NCBI GenBank assembly: GCA_030141605.1 | Contig: JAQGDQ010000266.1 | Span: 193,501-257,500 of the forward strand | Source: Tubiluchus corallicola | Lineage: Eukaryota > Priapulida > Priapulimorpha > Priapulimorphida > Tubiluchidae | Length of the DNA stretch: 64,000 nucleotides | Direction of reading: 5' to 3' | Shown here: piece after piece, positions 1 through 29,136 of the stretch | How positions within the stretch are numbered: the first letter of the stretch is position 1 | Layout: the number at the start of each line of letters is the position of its first letter | Notes under the pieces: generated by a model | The model's input: only the letters and a program-made list of their open reading frames with translations | Database searches by the model: none | Told to the model about the DNA's origin: nothing | Position numbers and translations under genes: made by a program

Positions 1-3000
1 AAGCACATGATAGTTGAACCACGTTGTAGTTACAACACGAGATAGTTGCAGCACACGATAGTTGAACCACGTGGTAGTTATAACACAAGATGGTTGCAGC
101 ACACGGTAGTTGAACCACGTGGTAGTTACAACACGAGATAGTTGCAGCACATGACAGCTGAGCCACGTGGTAGTTACAACACAAGATAGTTGCAGCACAC
201 GATAGTTGAACCACGTGGTAGTTACAACACGAGATGGTTGCAAGCACATGATAGTTGAACCACGTGGTAGTTACAACACAAGATAGTTGCAGCACACGAT
301 AGTTGAACCACGTGGTAGTTACAACACGAGATGGTTGCAAGCACATGATAGCTGAGCCACGTGGTAGTTATAACACAAGATGGTTGCAGCACACGATAGT
401 TGAACCACGTGGTAGTTACAACACGAGATAGTTGCAGCACATGACAGCTGAGCCACGTGGTAGTTACAACACGAGATAGTTGCAGCACATGATAGCTGAG
501 CCACGTGGTAGTTACAACACGAGTTGGTTGCAGCACACGATAGTTGAACCACGTGGTAGTTACAACACGAGTTGGTTGCAGCACACGATAGTTGAACCTC
601 GTGGTAGTTACAACACAAGTTGGTTGCAGCACACGATAGCTGAGCCACGTGGTAGTTACAACACGAGATAGTTGCAGCACACGATAGTTGAACCACGTGG
701 TAGTTACAACACAAGATGGTTGCAGCACACGATAGCTGAGCCACGTGGTAGTTACAACACAAGATAGTTGCAGCACACGATAGTTGAACCTCGTGGTAGT
801 TACAACACAAGATGGTTGCAGCACACGATAGTTGAACCACGTGGTAGTTACAACACAAGATGGTTGCAAGCACATGATAGCTGAACCACGTGGTAGTTAC
901 AACACGAGTTGGTTGCAGCACACGATAGTTGAACCACGTGGTAGTTACAACACAAGATGGTTGCAGCACACGATAGCTGAGCCACGTGGTAGTTACAACA
1001 CGAGTTGGTTGCAGCACACGATAGTTGAACCACGTGGTAGTTACAACACGAGATAGTTGCAGCACACGATAGTTGAACCACGTGGTAGTTACAACACGAG
1101 ATGGTTGCAGCACACGATAGTTGAACCACGTGGTAGTTACAACACGAGATGGTTGCAGCACACGATAGTTGAACCACGTGGTAGTTACAACACGAGTTGG
1201 TTGCAGCACACGATAGTTGAACCACGTGGTAGTTACAACACGAGATGGTTGCAGCACACGATAGTTGAACCACGTGGTAGTTACAACACGAGATGGTTGC
1301 AGCACACGATAGTTGAACCACGTGGTAGTTACAACACGAGTTGGTTGCAGCACACGATAGTTGACCACGTGGTAGTTACAACACAAGATGGTTGCAGCAC
1401 ACGATAGTTGAACCACGTGGTAGTTACAACACGAGATAGTTGCAGCACACGATAGTTGAACCACGTGGTAGTTACAACACGAGTTGGTTGCAGCACACGA
1501 TAGTTGAACCACGTGGTAGTTACAACACGAGATGGTTGCAGCACACGATAGTTGAACCACGTGGTAGTTACAACACGAGTTGGTTGCAGCACACGATAGT
1601 TGACCACGTGGTAGTTACAACACAAGATGGTTGCAGCACACGATAGTTGAACCACGTGGTAGTTACAACACAAGATGGTTGCAGCACACGATAGTTGAAC
1701 CACGTGGCAGTTACAACACAAGATGGTTGCAGCACACGATAGTTGAACCACGTGGTAGTTACAACACGAGTTGGTTGCAGCACACGATAGTTGAACCACG
1801 TGGTAGTTACAACACGAGATGGTTGCAGCACACGATAGTTGAACCACGTGGTAGTTACAACACGAGATGGTTGCAGCACACGATAGTTGAACCACATGGT
1901 AGTTACAACACAAGATGGTTGCAGCACACGATAGTTGAACCACGTGGTAGTTACAACACAAGATGGTTGCAGCACACGATAGCTGAGCCACGTGGTAGTT
2001 ACAACACAAGTTGGTTGCAGCACACGATAGTTGAACCACGTGGTAGTTACAACACAAGATGGTTGCAGCACATGATAGTTGAACCACGTGGTAGTTACAA
2101 CACAAGATAGTTGCAGCACATGACAGCTGAACCACGTGGTAGTTACAACACGAGTTGGTTGCAGCACACGATAGTTGAACCTCGTGGTAGTTACAACACG
2201 AGATAGTTGCAGCACACGATAGTTGAACCTCGTGGTAGTTACAACACGAGATAGTTGCAGCACACGATAGTTGAACCACGTGGTAGTTACAACACAAGAT
2301 GGTTGCAGCACACGATAGTTGAACCACGTGGTAGTTACAACACAAGATGGTTGCAAGCACATGATAGCTGAGCCACGTGGTAGTTACAACACGAGATAGT
2401 TGCAGCACACGATAGTTGAACCACGTGGTAGTTACAACACGAGATGGTTGCAGCACACGATAGTTGAACCACGTGGTAGTTACAACACGAGATGGTTGCA
2501 GCACACGATAGTTGAACCACGTGGTAGTTACAACACGAGTTGGTTGCAGCACACGATAGTTGACCACGTGGTAGTTACAACACAAGATGGTTGCAGCACA
2601 CGATAGTTGAACCACGTGGTAGTTACAACACAAGATGGTTGCAGCACACGATAGTTGAACCACGTGGTAGTTACAACACGAGATGGTTGCAAGCACATGA
2701 TAGCTGAGCCACGTGGTAGTTACAACACGAGATAGTTGCAGCACACGATAGTTGAACCACGTGGTAGTTACAACACGAGTTGGTTGCAGCACACGATAGT
2801 TGAACCTCGTGGTAGTTACAACACGAGATAGTTGCAGCACACGATAGTTGAACCACGTGGTAGTTACAACACAAGATGGTTGCAGCACACGATAGTTGAA
2901 CCTCGTGGTAGTTACAACACAAGTTGGTTGCAGCACACGATAGCTGAGCCACGTGGTAGTTACAACACGAGATAGTTGCAGCACACGATAGTTGAACCTC

Positions 3001-4770
3001 GTGGTAGTAACAACACGAGATAGTTGCAGCACACGATAGTTGAACCACGTGGTAGTTACAACACGAGATAGTTGCAGCACACGATAGTTGAACCACGTGG
3101 TAGTTACAACACAAGATAGTTGCAGCACACGATAGTTGAACCACGTGGTAGTTACAACACAAGATGGTTGCAGCACACGATAGTTGAACCACGTGGTAGT
3201 TACAACACGAGATAGTTGCAGCACACGATAGTTGAACCACGTGGTAGTTACAACACGAGATAGTTGCAGCACACGATAGCTGAGCCACGTGGTAGTTACA
3301 ACACAAGTTGGTTGCAGCACACGATAGTTGAACCACGTGGTAGTTACAACACAAGATGGTTGCAGCACATGATAGTTGAACCACGTGGTAGTTACAACAC
3401 AAGATAGTTGCAGCACATGACAGCTGAACCACGTGGTAGTTACAACACGAGTTGGTTGCAGCACACGATAGTTGAACCTCGTGGTAGTTACAACACGAGA
3501 TAGTTGCAGCACACGATAGTTGAACCTCGTGGTAGTTACAACACGAGATAGTTGCAGCACACGATAGTTGAACCACGTGGTAGTTACAACACAAGATGGT
3601 TGCAGCACACGATAGTTGAACCACGTGGTAGTTACAACACAAGATGGTTGCAAGCACATGATAGTTGAACCACGTGGTAGTTACAACACGAGATAGTTGC
3701 AGCACACGATAGTTGAACCACGTGGTAGTTACAACACGAGATGGTTGCAGCACACGATAGTTGAACCACGTGGTAGTTACAACACGAGATGGTTGCAGCA
3801 CACGATAGTTGAACCACGTGGTAGTTACAACACGAGTTGGTTGCAGCACACGATAGTTGAACCACGTGGTAGTTACAACACAAGATGGTTGCAGCACACG
3901 ATAGTTGAACCACGTGGTAGTTACAACACAAGATGGTTGCAGCACACGATAGTTGAACCACGTGGTAGTTACAACACGAGATGGTTGCAAGCACATGATA
4001 GCTGAGCCACGTGGTAGTAACAACACGAGATAGTTGCAGCACATGACAGCTGAGCCACGTGGTAGTTACAACACGAGTTGGTTGCAGCACACGATAGTTG
4101 AACCTCGTGGTAGTTACAACACGAGATAGTTGCAGCACACGATAGTTGAACCACGTGGTAGTTACAACACAAGATGGTTGCAGCACACGATAGTTGAACC
4201 ACGTGGTAGTTACAACACGAGATAGTTGCAGCACATGACAGCTGAGCCACGTGGTAGTTACAACACGAGATAGTTGCAGCACACGATAGTTGAACCTCGT
4301 GGTAGTAACAACACGAGATAGTTGCAGCACACGATAGTTGAACCACGTGGTAGTTACAACACGAGATAGTTGCAGCACACGATAGTTGAACCACGTGGTA
4401 GTTACAACACAAGATAGTTGCAGCACACGATAGTTGAACCACGTGGTAGTTACAACACAAGATGGTTGCAGCACACGATAGTTGAACCACGTGGTAGTTA
4501 CAACACAAGATGGTTGCAGCACACGATAGTTGAACCTCGTGGTAGTTACAACACGAGATGGTTGCAAGCACACGATAGTTGAACCACGTGGTAGTTACAA
4601 CACGAGATGGTTGCAAGCACACGATAGTTGAACCTCGTGGTAGTTACAACACGAGATGGTTGCAAGCACACGATAGTTGAACCACGTGGTAGTTACAACA
4701 CAAGATGGTTGCAGCACACGATAGTTGAACCACGTGGTAGTTACAACACGAGATGGTTGCAGCACACAGT
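1..4770. repeat. 48-bp minisatellite array 1 (about 99 copies, open at the left edge)
   Basis: Tandem 48-bp monomers run from the first base to about 4770. Variation sits at a few fixed positions: cgagatg/caagata/cgagttg before gttgcag, and ccacgtgg/cctcgtgg. Most monomers carry the palindrome CCACGTGG with its core E-box CACGTG. A minor longer form has gcaagcacatg in place of gcagcacacg. Because 48 is divisible by 3, long open frames occur on both strands (up to 776 codons on minus, rich in Cys); they are periodic and lack gene structure, so I treat them as non-coding. The array probably lies in a 3' intron or the 3' flank of the minus-strand LRR-Ig-EGF gene. Confidence 0.97.
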
Positions 4771-4909
4771 CGTTCAGCCACTAAAAGAAAGGTCTCGCTC
4801 AAGTCCTTTACCAATGGGGGTTTATTTTTCGAATTGGGTCTACTGAGAGGAACGGGAGCAAAAAACCCCAAAATGGCCCTTTTTTGCCCGTTTTTTGCAA
4901 AATTCATAC
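4770..4909. other. junction between minisatellite 1 and unique sequence
   Basis: The last degenerate monomer runs into a segment containing gaaaggtctcgctcaagtcc. A near copy, gaaagggtctcgattgagtcc, sits at about 5615-5640 next to isolated monomers of the same repeat family. This suggests that array and flank were duplicated together. I see no gene here. Confidence 0.5.
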
Positions 4910-15107
<10,198 letters not shown>

Positions 15108-18100
15108 GTTTTGTGTTAACCGAAACACATTTGAATAGCTGACGTGGCTTTTCAAATAGTTAAAAAGTTCGAATTGTTAAATGCGTTTAAAGAAGACAAT
15201 CAACTTCATCGTATCCACGGAGAGATGTTATTTAACTTGTTTCTGTGCCATTCCTCCTGTGCCATTTCTACCTACTTTTCGTTTGTGCCATTATTGCCTG
15301 TGCCATTTTTACCCACATTCCTGTTAAGTGTACCTGCTTATAATATAGTGCTGGAATACAAAATTATTATTGCTGCGCTTATAATTCATTATTACAGTCA
15401 ATAAATTACTTCTACTACTATTATTATTAATTCTCTGCGATAATATTTTGTGATTCTTTTAAATAGTCATTATTGTGTTGTTTGTGGAGGCGTAAAACGT
15501 TTTTAATGTATTTAGAATCTCCAGAAAATTTATGTCGTTAATGTCAAACAAATATAGTAAAGTAGAATTAAAGCATAACATACTTATAATAATAAGACAG
15601 AGAGGGGAGAAAGTGTACATTTATAGTAGAGGTGCTTGACAAGCTATACAGAGAATTTAATAAAAAACGGTTTACGGTAGATATCACAACATATTTTTCC
15701 TTGTATAGTCAAGTATATGTTAGAACAATATCACGCTTAGATTTTCACTTTTAGGGAAATGGGCTTCAAGAAGGTGCGAACATGTTATACAAGTTCGGTC
15801 ACTGCTGCTGTCGTACAAATGAATGTTTCTTTTGCACGTGCTGCACGAGGTTTACTAAACTAAACTGTTTTTAATTATATTGAAAGAATATATTTCTCTA
15901 CAATCAAGCGCACAAATGAAGCCAACGTTTTTTACTTTTCAGGAGGCCATTATTTAAGAGGAAGCAACTTAGGCCAATCTGGACATGTCAAATTACGGTC
16001 TGCTGCCTGTGATGGTCCCCCATCTAGCAGATTACTGCTACCAATTATTTTTTACTTTAAGTATAAACCTAAACGGTATCACGAATTGTTTACCTAGCTA
16101 TTGATAATATTGATGTATTGATTTTAATGTTCCAATCTTGTGCTGCCATCTTTAGTCAAGAGCAGCATTATTTTTGACGAAGTTATCCATTAAATGAAGT
16201 CATTTTCTGTTAAGCTACCTTAAATATGTAATTAGGCAGAAGAAGATGAAATTCGTTTCGTTTCAACATGACTTGTATTTTTCAAGCGAAAATACGTTTA
16301 GCAACAATTTTTCCATGATAATATTATGCCCGTGTTTGAACAAATGTGAAACTTCGTCGCTGTACTACTGAGGTCACTTCACTTGGAACTCGTTTCTGAT
16401 TGGTCGGCTAGCTTTCAAGGCCTGGATATTAGACGTATTGGCCTACGTGGCAGAGAGTAGAATGGCCGTGTTGAGAAATGGTCAGATATAACTATATCAT
16501 GGTTTCTTTCATACGATGAATGAACGAGAAATGGATGGTTTGTTCATTATTGTGTTCTCCTTATTCGTTGGTGAACGATGTTCTTCTTTTGCTGGTGAAA
16601 CCTCGTCAGTTACACAATTGCTGAGAGACATTTGTTAAATTAGGCATTCATTACACAGCCTAATTACCTTTACGTTGGATGAAGATACTGTCACCTTTGA
16701 GATATTCTTCTTATTATCCGATCTCTATTCTGTGTCCTGCCAGTGTGGTGGAAAGCTGTGGAGATTTCCTAGAAAAGGCTACCTGCTGTCCACCAAGTAG
16801 ACTGAGAGAGACGCTAATCTAGCCAACTTTCATTGGAGACCGAATTCTGCTGCATTACTACAACGTGCGTGAGGAAGGACCGGTCCTACCCCAGTACTGG
16901 AGAAGACCTCGCCTTGGTAAACTACTATTTTGTTAATGTTGTTTGTTGAAAGACTGTTTTTTATAATGTCCTGTACAATGTTCGCTCTGTAAATTGAAAT
17001 AATAATCCTGACACTTATCTATAAAAGCAAAAATAATTTGCAAACATGTTTTATTGTCACAGGATGTTACACTGCCTAACTACGTTAAGCAAAGTTTTCC
17101 GAAAGACATTTACATAAAACTGCCTTAGTTTTAATCAACTTGTGATTGAGCTCACATCATCATCATCATCGTCGTCGTCGTCGTTGTCGTCGTCGTCATC
17201 ATCATCATCATTAATTATTATTGCTGTTGTTGGATTTTGTTTGTTAACATTTAATGTCCCTTTAATTTTAATTTTGCAGTTAGCTACGACAGTTAAATAA
17301 CCCCTCTCTAGTGTTGCTATTGCCTAGTTATTTTTGTTCGCCTTTGCACACTAATTTTCAGCAGGATTTTGATTTCTTAGTTTAGTCTGTTGGTTCAACT
17401 AAATACTGTGAAGTTAAACTAAATTTTCTTCCTTAATTTTCATCGCCTTATGTCTGTTTTCTTTTGTCCTGCTTTGATATTTATTATTTTGAAGTCAAAT
17501 GATATTATTCTATTCCGAATTATTCAAAATCTTTGCTTTTAATAAGATGTGTAAGTGCCGTGGCAATGCGAGTTGTATTTCTGCAACGATGAGTTTGCAT
17601 TGTAGTTAGAAATGATTTTTATATACCTTTTTATAAACATTTATTTGAAATAATTGCCTTTGGAAAACAACAAATAAATACTAATCAAGTTGCCTTTTAT
17701 GTATTTTATCTTATGTTGCATGAAGAGGATACTGTAAATAAACAAATAAATCAACATGTAATTTTCGTTACCTAAATTAAACATATAAAAATCTCCCGTC
17801 TTAATCAAATACCCGTTTCAAGTCTTTACTGAGTTATTGCAATACATCTCAACGGACTACAGCATCTAGAAACTCGCGAGTTCTCACAATGAGTAGCTAC
17901 TATCTGTTCTTCGAGAAGTGTTGAGGGTAATTCACACTAGACAGTAAATCAATTCGCAGCAACTGTCGGAAAGTTTTCAAAGCAGTTCACACTTGTGAGT
18001 TTGCTGTCAGATAAAAACAAAAAGTCGTTAGTTTAAAAGCGGGGGGGGGGGGCGTTAACGTGTTTAACAATTAATTTGTGGTTTGAAGTGATTTTCCAGC

Positions 18101-18419
18101 CGAATTATATTTGAATTTGTCTATTGAAATTATTGGGTTGGAAAAACTAAAACATTTTCATTTCTTGGACTTCTTAAGAATGAGCAACTGAGAATAATCA
18201 GTATCCAGCTTTACACGCGGCCTTAAATGCCCTTTTATAAGTACCGTGCTTTAATAATGTTAATCTATCATTTATTAAATTTATCATTTATCACATAGCT
18301 TTAAATATGATTAATCACTGTTATAGATGCTCACTTGATAAAAATTTAAACTGAAACCATTATTCAAGCACAGACATTACTAATACTGTCATTATTGTTA
18401 TTATTAATATTATTTTGCG
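15108..18419. other. intergenic region, no gene seen
   Basis: Contains the presumed promoter side of the LRR-Ig-EGF gene. I see no supported coding exon on either strand. Notable items are a CATCAT/CGTCGT run at 17156-17212, a run of G at 18041-18052, and a GC-richer block at about 16360-16920 without a usable reading frame, which could be old transposon sequence. Confidence 0.5.
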
Positions 18420-18574
18420 TCAGAGTATATATCCAACCTCCATCATGTCAATTATTTTCGTTCTCCTCAGTTTGGCAGTATATAAATCACTTTCATCTTT
18501 ATCCGTCAATGTAAAACTTACATCTTCTTCATTTTCACTTTCACCTGCTGCGTAACTCCGGCTTTCTTCAGTTT
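18420..18574 (-). CDS. terminal exon: acidic cytoplasmic tail
   Basis: Starts after GCTCTTATAG in phase 1 and ends at TGA. It encodes about 51 residues, with an acidic block (ESENEEDVSF) followed by DLYTAKLRRTK and a C-terminal VGYIL. Two tyrosines could be phosphorylated, but neither matches a perfect ITIM or ITAM. Upstream (18600-18790) the minus strand is an imperfect ACA-rich repeat, which I exclude from the exon. Confidence 0.55.
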
Positions 18575-20303
18575 CTATAAGAGCGTTCAAAGTTTCGAAG
18601 TTTGAGTGACCGTTACATGAATGCAAAGTAGTAGTAGTAGTAGTTGTTGTTGTTCTTGTTTTTGTTGTTGTTGTTGCTGGTGTTGTTGTTATTGTCATTG
18701 TTTTCGTTGTCGTGGTGTTATCGTCATTGTTATTGTCATTGTTGTTGTTGGTGGTGTGGTTGGTATTTTAGGTGTTTGGTGCAGTGTTTTTGTTGGTGCT
18801 GGTGGTGCTGCTGATGGTACCTTAGCTGCTAAAGCTTCACCACTTGGTTCTGGTTGTCCATGGTTGAAGTCCACGCCATTTTTTCACGTTTTTTCCCTTT
18901 CAACTAAATTTTGCTAATCCACAAAGTCATTACCAATAATCTTGCAGTTAAATAAAAACTGTTCAGTAAAAAAACTTCTGCTAATGCAGTTTACTAACAT
19001 ACTCACCAGGAAAATGCAAAGCGTTTTTATAACAAATGTAGTAGATACTAGCTAAAAGTATTGGAAGAGGTATTACAATTGACAGGACAATTGACGCTGC
19101 TACGTGTGACGGTTTTTCTGAAGATGAACCAAAAGCAAAAGTTTATGGCGATTAGAATTTTAGGAGTTTTATGAGCTGAGGTAGCACTAAGTATTTAAAG
19201 TTCGGCAAAAACTGTTTAAACTAATTTGTGCTTTAAAATGGCTTGGAAAAGGCATTCTTGAAATTATCGTTGATAATTAGCCATATTTCAGTCTTGTCAC
19301 TACTATTTACTGTAACAATAATAATAATTTATTGAAGGTTTAAAGTGCATTAATATTAAAATGGACAAATGCATTTTACATACGTAAATCCTAACATATA
19401 ATCAGTCCATGCACAAGTGACTGCCAAAGCTAAAATTGTAATATATATATATAATCATAGGAGTGAACCCAAAAACAGTACTCTAGGTCAATATTAAATT
19501 TTCGCAAAAGTTTGCAATTCTCACACATAAGAAATTATTTCGTGAATTTGTAATTAGTTCCTAATTAATTAAAAAGGTTTAAAAATTAATTAATTAGAAA
19601 GAGACACAGGTGATAATGGAGTCGAGGAAAAAGGAGAGAAATTAAATGAGAGAAAAAGAATGAGAGAACAGGAGAAGAAACTGAAAAAGTTGGTAGGGAA
19701 GGAGTTTACAATTTCCCACATAATTTAAATGCCCTAACCCTAATTCCAATATTAACTTTAACTCTAATTCACTCCACGAACTAATTTCTTTTGAGTAGAA
19801 ATTGTAAAATTTATTCCATGGAAGAAAAAAATAGATGTTAAAAAATGAAAAATGATAAAAAATGTCCGAAGCTTTTGCAACCTTTGCAGTGTTTAATAAA
19901 TTCATGGTTTTTAAGCAAAGCACTGATTTTTCATTAAATACTGTAAAGTTTTATAGAAATTAAGGATTGCCTATAGAAACTGAAATTAAGTGATAAAACT
20001 TAACCTTCGTGGCAAAAAATGCTTTACGGTCATTTTACCATACGGGGCAAAAAAGGTCAACTTACATGAAAGGTCAGTTGTGACATTCAAAATCAGTATA
20101 CTGTCCTCTTGAACATAAATCATGCAGTTTGTTGAGAGATCTGCAATTTGCACGTTCTTAATTGTAAGGGTAACATTCAGACATCCATTCTTTTGTAATT
20201 TCTTATCCAATATTGAAAGAAATTTTTCGTTTTCCATTCCAATGATGAGTCATCTTTGTGAACACGATGACTTCCATTTACAATCCAAGTGATTGTAAAA
20301 GAA
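18420..20303 (-). CDS. Ig-type single-pass membrane protein, 3' part
   Basis: Three minus-strand exons: an Ig-like exon (20303-20066), a transmembrane exon (19117-19007) and a terminal cytoplasmic exon (18574-18420). The TM and tail exons join in phase 1 without a stop. Joining the Ig exon directly to the TM exon would create TAA at the junction, so at least one exon between them is missing from the model, or the Ig exon belongs to another transcript. The upstream exons, including any signal peptide, were not found. The type I layout (extracellular Ig, one TM, short acidic tail with Tyr) suggests a small cell-surface receptor or adhesion protein; no family is assigned. Confidence 0.5.
19007..19117 (-). 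CDS. transmembrane exon
   Basis: A 111-bp phase 1-1 exon between ATCTTCAG and CCTG|GTGAGT (a consensus donor). It encodes a hydrophobic helix (SIVLSIVIPLPILLASI) followed by YYICYKN, a typical stop-transfer order for a type I protein. Confidence 0.65.
20066..20303 (-). CDS. Ig-like exon with a one-base frameshift
   Basis: The first half reads FTITWIVNGSHRVHK with the C-strand Trp. The second half, in another frame, reads NVTLTIKNVQIADLSTNC, the E-F strands with the F-strand Cys. The two frames meet at the A-run in GGAAAACGAAAAA near 20230; one missing A would explain the switch. The donor TCAT|GTAAGT is strong. Either the base is a homopolymer error or the exon is damaged. Confidence 0.5.
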
Positions 20304-21119
20304 CTGTTGATGTTGAGATATCAAAACACAGTAAAGGTGTTGTCGGTATATAAAGTAACACAAATTTGTTTTTTTACTAGACTCACCACTTTTGGCTGAA
20401 AATAAACGAGGAAGATATTTTCATTATTAATGGTCTTGTTTCATTATGGGTATCTTGTTTTGTTTCTTTAAGCTGGAACTTATTACGTTTCTCCAATTAG
20501 AATCCTGCTGTTTTGGGAAATCAGAAATTTTAAAACTCAAGCAAGATATTCATGAACTCAGACAATACTACTAACTTTGTTAAAGAACTAAACTTACTTC
20601 TGAGTTTAGTCTACTAATGGCATTAATGTTTTCAACCAACTTCAATCAATCTCTTCAAGTAACTAAATCCCCTCATCAAATCATCAGCCAAATTTAACAG
20701 CGAACCATAATTTTACTAGGAACACTTACTGCTATCTGGCGTTATCATTAATACGTTAGTGATTTTTTTTGATGTAGTTGACCTTCTAATTTCTTTTCAT
20801 TTAGGATCCCATTTAAAAGCATTTTCGTTCAACCTACCTTGCCTAGACGATTTGGGCCTAAAACATTTATTTTTGTTTAATGTTTGCGCACATATTTGTT
20901 TTGAGATAATGGTAAACGACACGAAGGTCAACTCCACAAGATGTGTTCACACTACATGAATGCAACTCTGGACGACAGAGAAGTTCTGCTGTGTACACAC
21001 AACCGACACGCAGCTAGTTGCAAAAAAAGTTTCGAGTTGTTTATGTACGCATTGTTAGAAATAAAAATAGCAAAATTATGCAATTTGTATCGTTTGCCTT
21101 TTTTATAGCATCGAACACT
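20304..21119. other. non-coding, no gene seen
   Basis: AT-rich unique sequence. A 9-bp segment at 20397-20405 has good splice borders on minus (TTTTCAG and GTGAGT), but I cannot place it in a reading frame. Confidence 0.4.
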
Positions 21120-21121
21120 TA

Positions 21122-21576
21122 CCGTATTTTCCCGTGTATAAGAGACCCTTTTTTGCTCAGAATTTTCACTTTAAAAATAGGGGGTCTCTTATACATGGGA
21201 GTAAGTCTTTTCAATAAGATGCATAAATTGTGACACTAATGATTTTAAAGAAATAAGTGCTCTACAACTGTTTTGCGTGTCGCGTTCGACTATGAAGCGG
21301 TTGTAAGCAATACAAGCATCATGACACGGGCATTATCTCCTCGTTTTCTCTTTTCCTGTTACAGGTTTGCAGGTACGCACTTTAATATATACCAGTACTC
21401 TTTTTCTACAACACATTAACTGGTTTTATTTTGTTTTCAGTACCGCACTGAGTTGAAAAAAGTTGTACTTTACCCTCTAAAAATGTCCGTCTGAAAAAAC
21501 TTTTTTCCAGAATTTTTGCCTAAAAATTGAAGGGGTCTCTTATACACAAGGGTCTCTTATACACGGGAAAATACGG
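21122..21576. mobile_element. MITE with perfect terminal inverted repeats and TA target duplication
   Basis: The ends are exact inverted copies over at least 27 bp, beginning CCGTATTTTCCCGTGTATAA, and both are flanked by TA. Total 455 bp with no coding capacity. Partial extra copies of the terminal motif (gggtctcttataca) lie inside, at 21180 and 21533. Size and TA duplication fit a non-autonomous Tc1/mariner-like or other TA-targeting element; the family is not assigned. Confidence 0.85.
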
Positions 21577-21579
21577 TAT

Positions 21580-22630
21580 ATTTATAGAGTGATTCTGTGA
21601 GTTCTGTGTAAATTGGTTCATGTGTAGCAGCATCACGTTATTAACACACATGTAGATTAATTCTGTGTGTGTGATATGGGACGTATACATCATTCGATGG
21701 TTGCTTATGTTACAGAGTGATTGTGGGTTCCCGTGATATGGGAAAAGACTGGAGAACTGATTGGAATTATATCTATTACTGGTAAACATAAGTTTTGCTA
21801 TAAGAACAATATTTTCTTGAGTGGATTGAAGACGAAATGTTGTACGGAGAAATATCTATGCTCAATGGAATCAACACACGAATTTAAGAGATACAGAAGA
21901 TGTCATGCTTCGTGAAGCGAAATAAAAGTAAGTTATTAGAGAAAGTAATTGATGATTATGATTATTAGACGAACGACACCAATTCACAGAAAATAATGTT
22001 TTCAAAATGTAAATTTTTTTAAATTAAAGTTCTTTCGCGCCACAGTCAAAATTTAAGACTGTCAGGGAAAAGAATGAACATCGGTAAGAACAACCCGTTC
22101 AAAATTATGTTTAAGCAGCAGCACCACAAGAAACAAAAACAAACAACAACTACAACCAGTTTGGTTAATTGTTTTGCATTTTATTATAATATTGTACTAA
22201 TATTTCAATTTACATTTGGGTAACATAAATGGTTATTTCAAATCAGGCGCGTCAGGCAACAGAATCAGAATCGTCTGTTGCCTTCAAAAATCAGATTATA
22301 ATGTATTAAAATTCATTAAAAATTAGGAAAGGAAGGCTCATCAATAAGACTGAATGGTGATCTAAGTCCTCCATGTTTAAACAATGAAGCTTCTAGACAT
22401 CGCATGCCACGATACCCATCTTTAAATAATGAAGCTTCTAGACATCGCATGGCAGGATAACACTGTGTCATATAATTCACATCTTTCAACAAAAAGTGGG
22501 ACTATAAATATGCTCACAAAAAACGAAATCTAAATTAGACTAGTAATAGCAAAGAAAAATAAGCAAAGTAGGCTAAAAGATGCAAATAAGATTATATAGC
22601 TAAGGAGAAGCACAAACTGCTTGACAAATT
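21580..22630. other. intergenic, short direct duplication only
   Basis: A 44-bp spaced direct repeat (gaagcttctagacatcgcat) occurs at about 22385 and 22429. No supported gene; short open frames here have no splice or domain support. Confidence 0.5.
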
Positions 22631-22634
22631 TTCA

Positions 22635-22640
22635 TTTATT
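22635..22640 (-). terminator. candidate poly(A) signal of the trypsin-like gene
   Basis: AATAAA on the minus strand, about 240 bp past the stop codon of the protease homologue. It is the first clear hexamer I see downstream. Confidence 0.35.
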
Positions 22641-22878
22641 TTTAGGAATACTACCATTCATCACTTTTTTCATTTTGTCTTCTAGAATTAAAATTCATAG
22701 TAAGATACAACTTGTCTTATATTACTTTGCTTGACTAATTACTTTGAATTAAAATAGTATATCGTCATGCTGTACTCACAGTAAGATTGAGAATTCCCCA
22801 CCTAGAGACCCAAAATTTAAGAGCCATTAAATTATCTGATTATGTATTGTTACAATCATTTAGTTTTCTGAGCACACG

Positions 22879-29136
<6,258 letters not shown>

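Noticed and set aside
1329-3659. 776-codon minus-strand open frame with Cys-rich 16-residue repeats, and the similar frames on both strands of arrays 1 and 2
   Set aside because: The frames exist because the minisatellite period is 48 bp and lacks stops in several registers on both strands; there is no start, splice or domain context.
1-4770. CRISPR-like repeat array
   Set aside because: Monomers are directly tandem with no unique spacers, in a eukaryotic context; these are minisatellites.
18821-18896. Cytoplasmic exon between the TM and terminal exons of the Ig receptor
   Set aside because: On recount the frame that looked basic contains TGA just upstream and the other frame ends in TAG, while the TM and terminal exons already join in phase.
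18621-18917. 98-codon plus frame rich in Ser, Cys and Val
   Set aside because: Translation of imperfect trinucleotide (GTT/TTG) repeats opposite the Ig receptor tail region.
20397-20405. 9-bp micro-exon with good borders on minus
   Set aside because: Its phase does not fit the following Ig exon without a stop.
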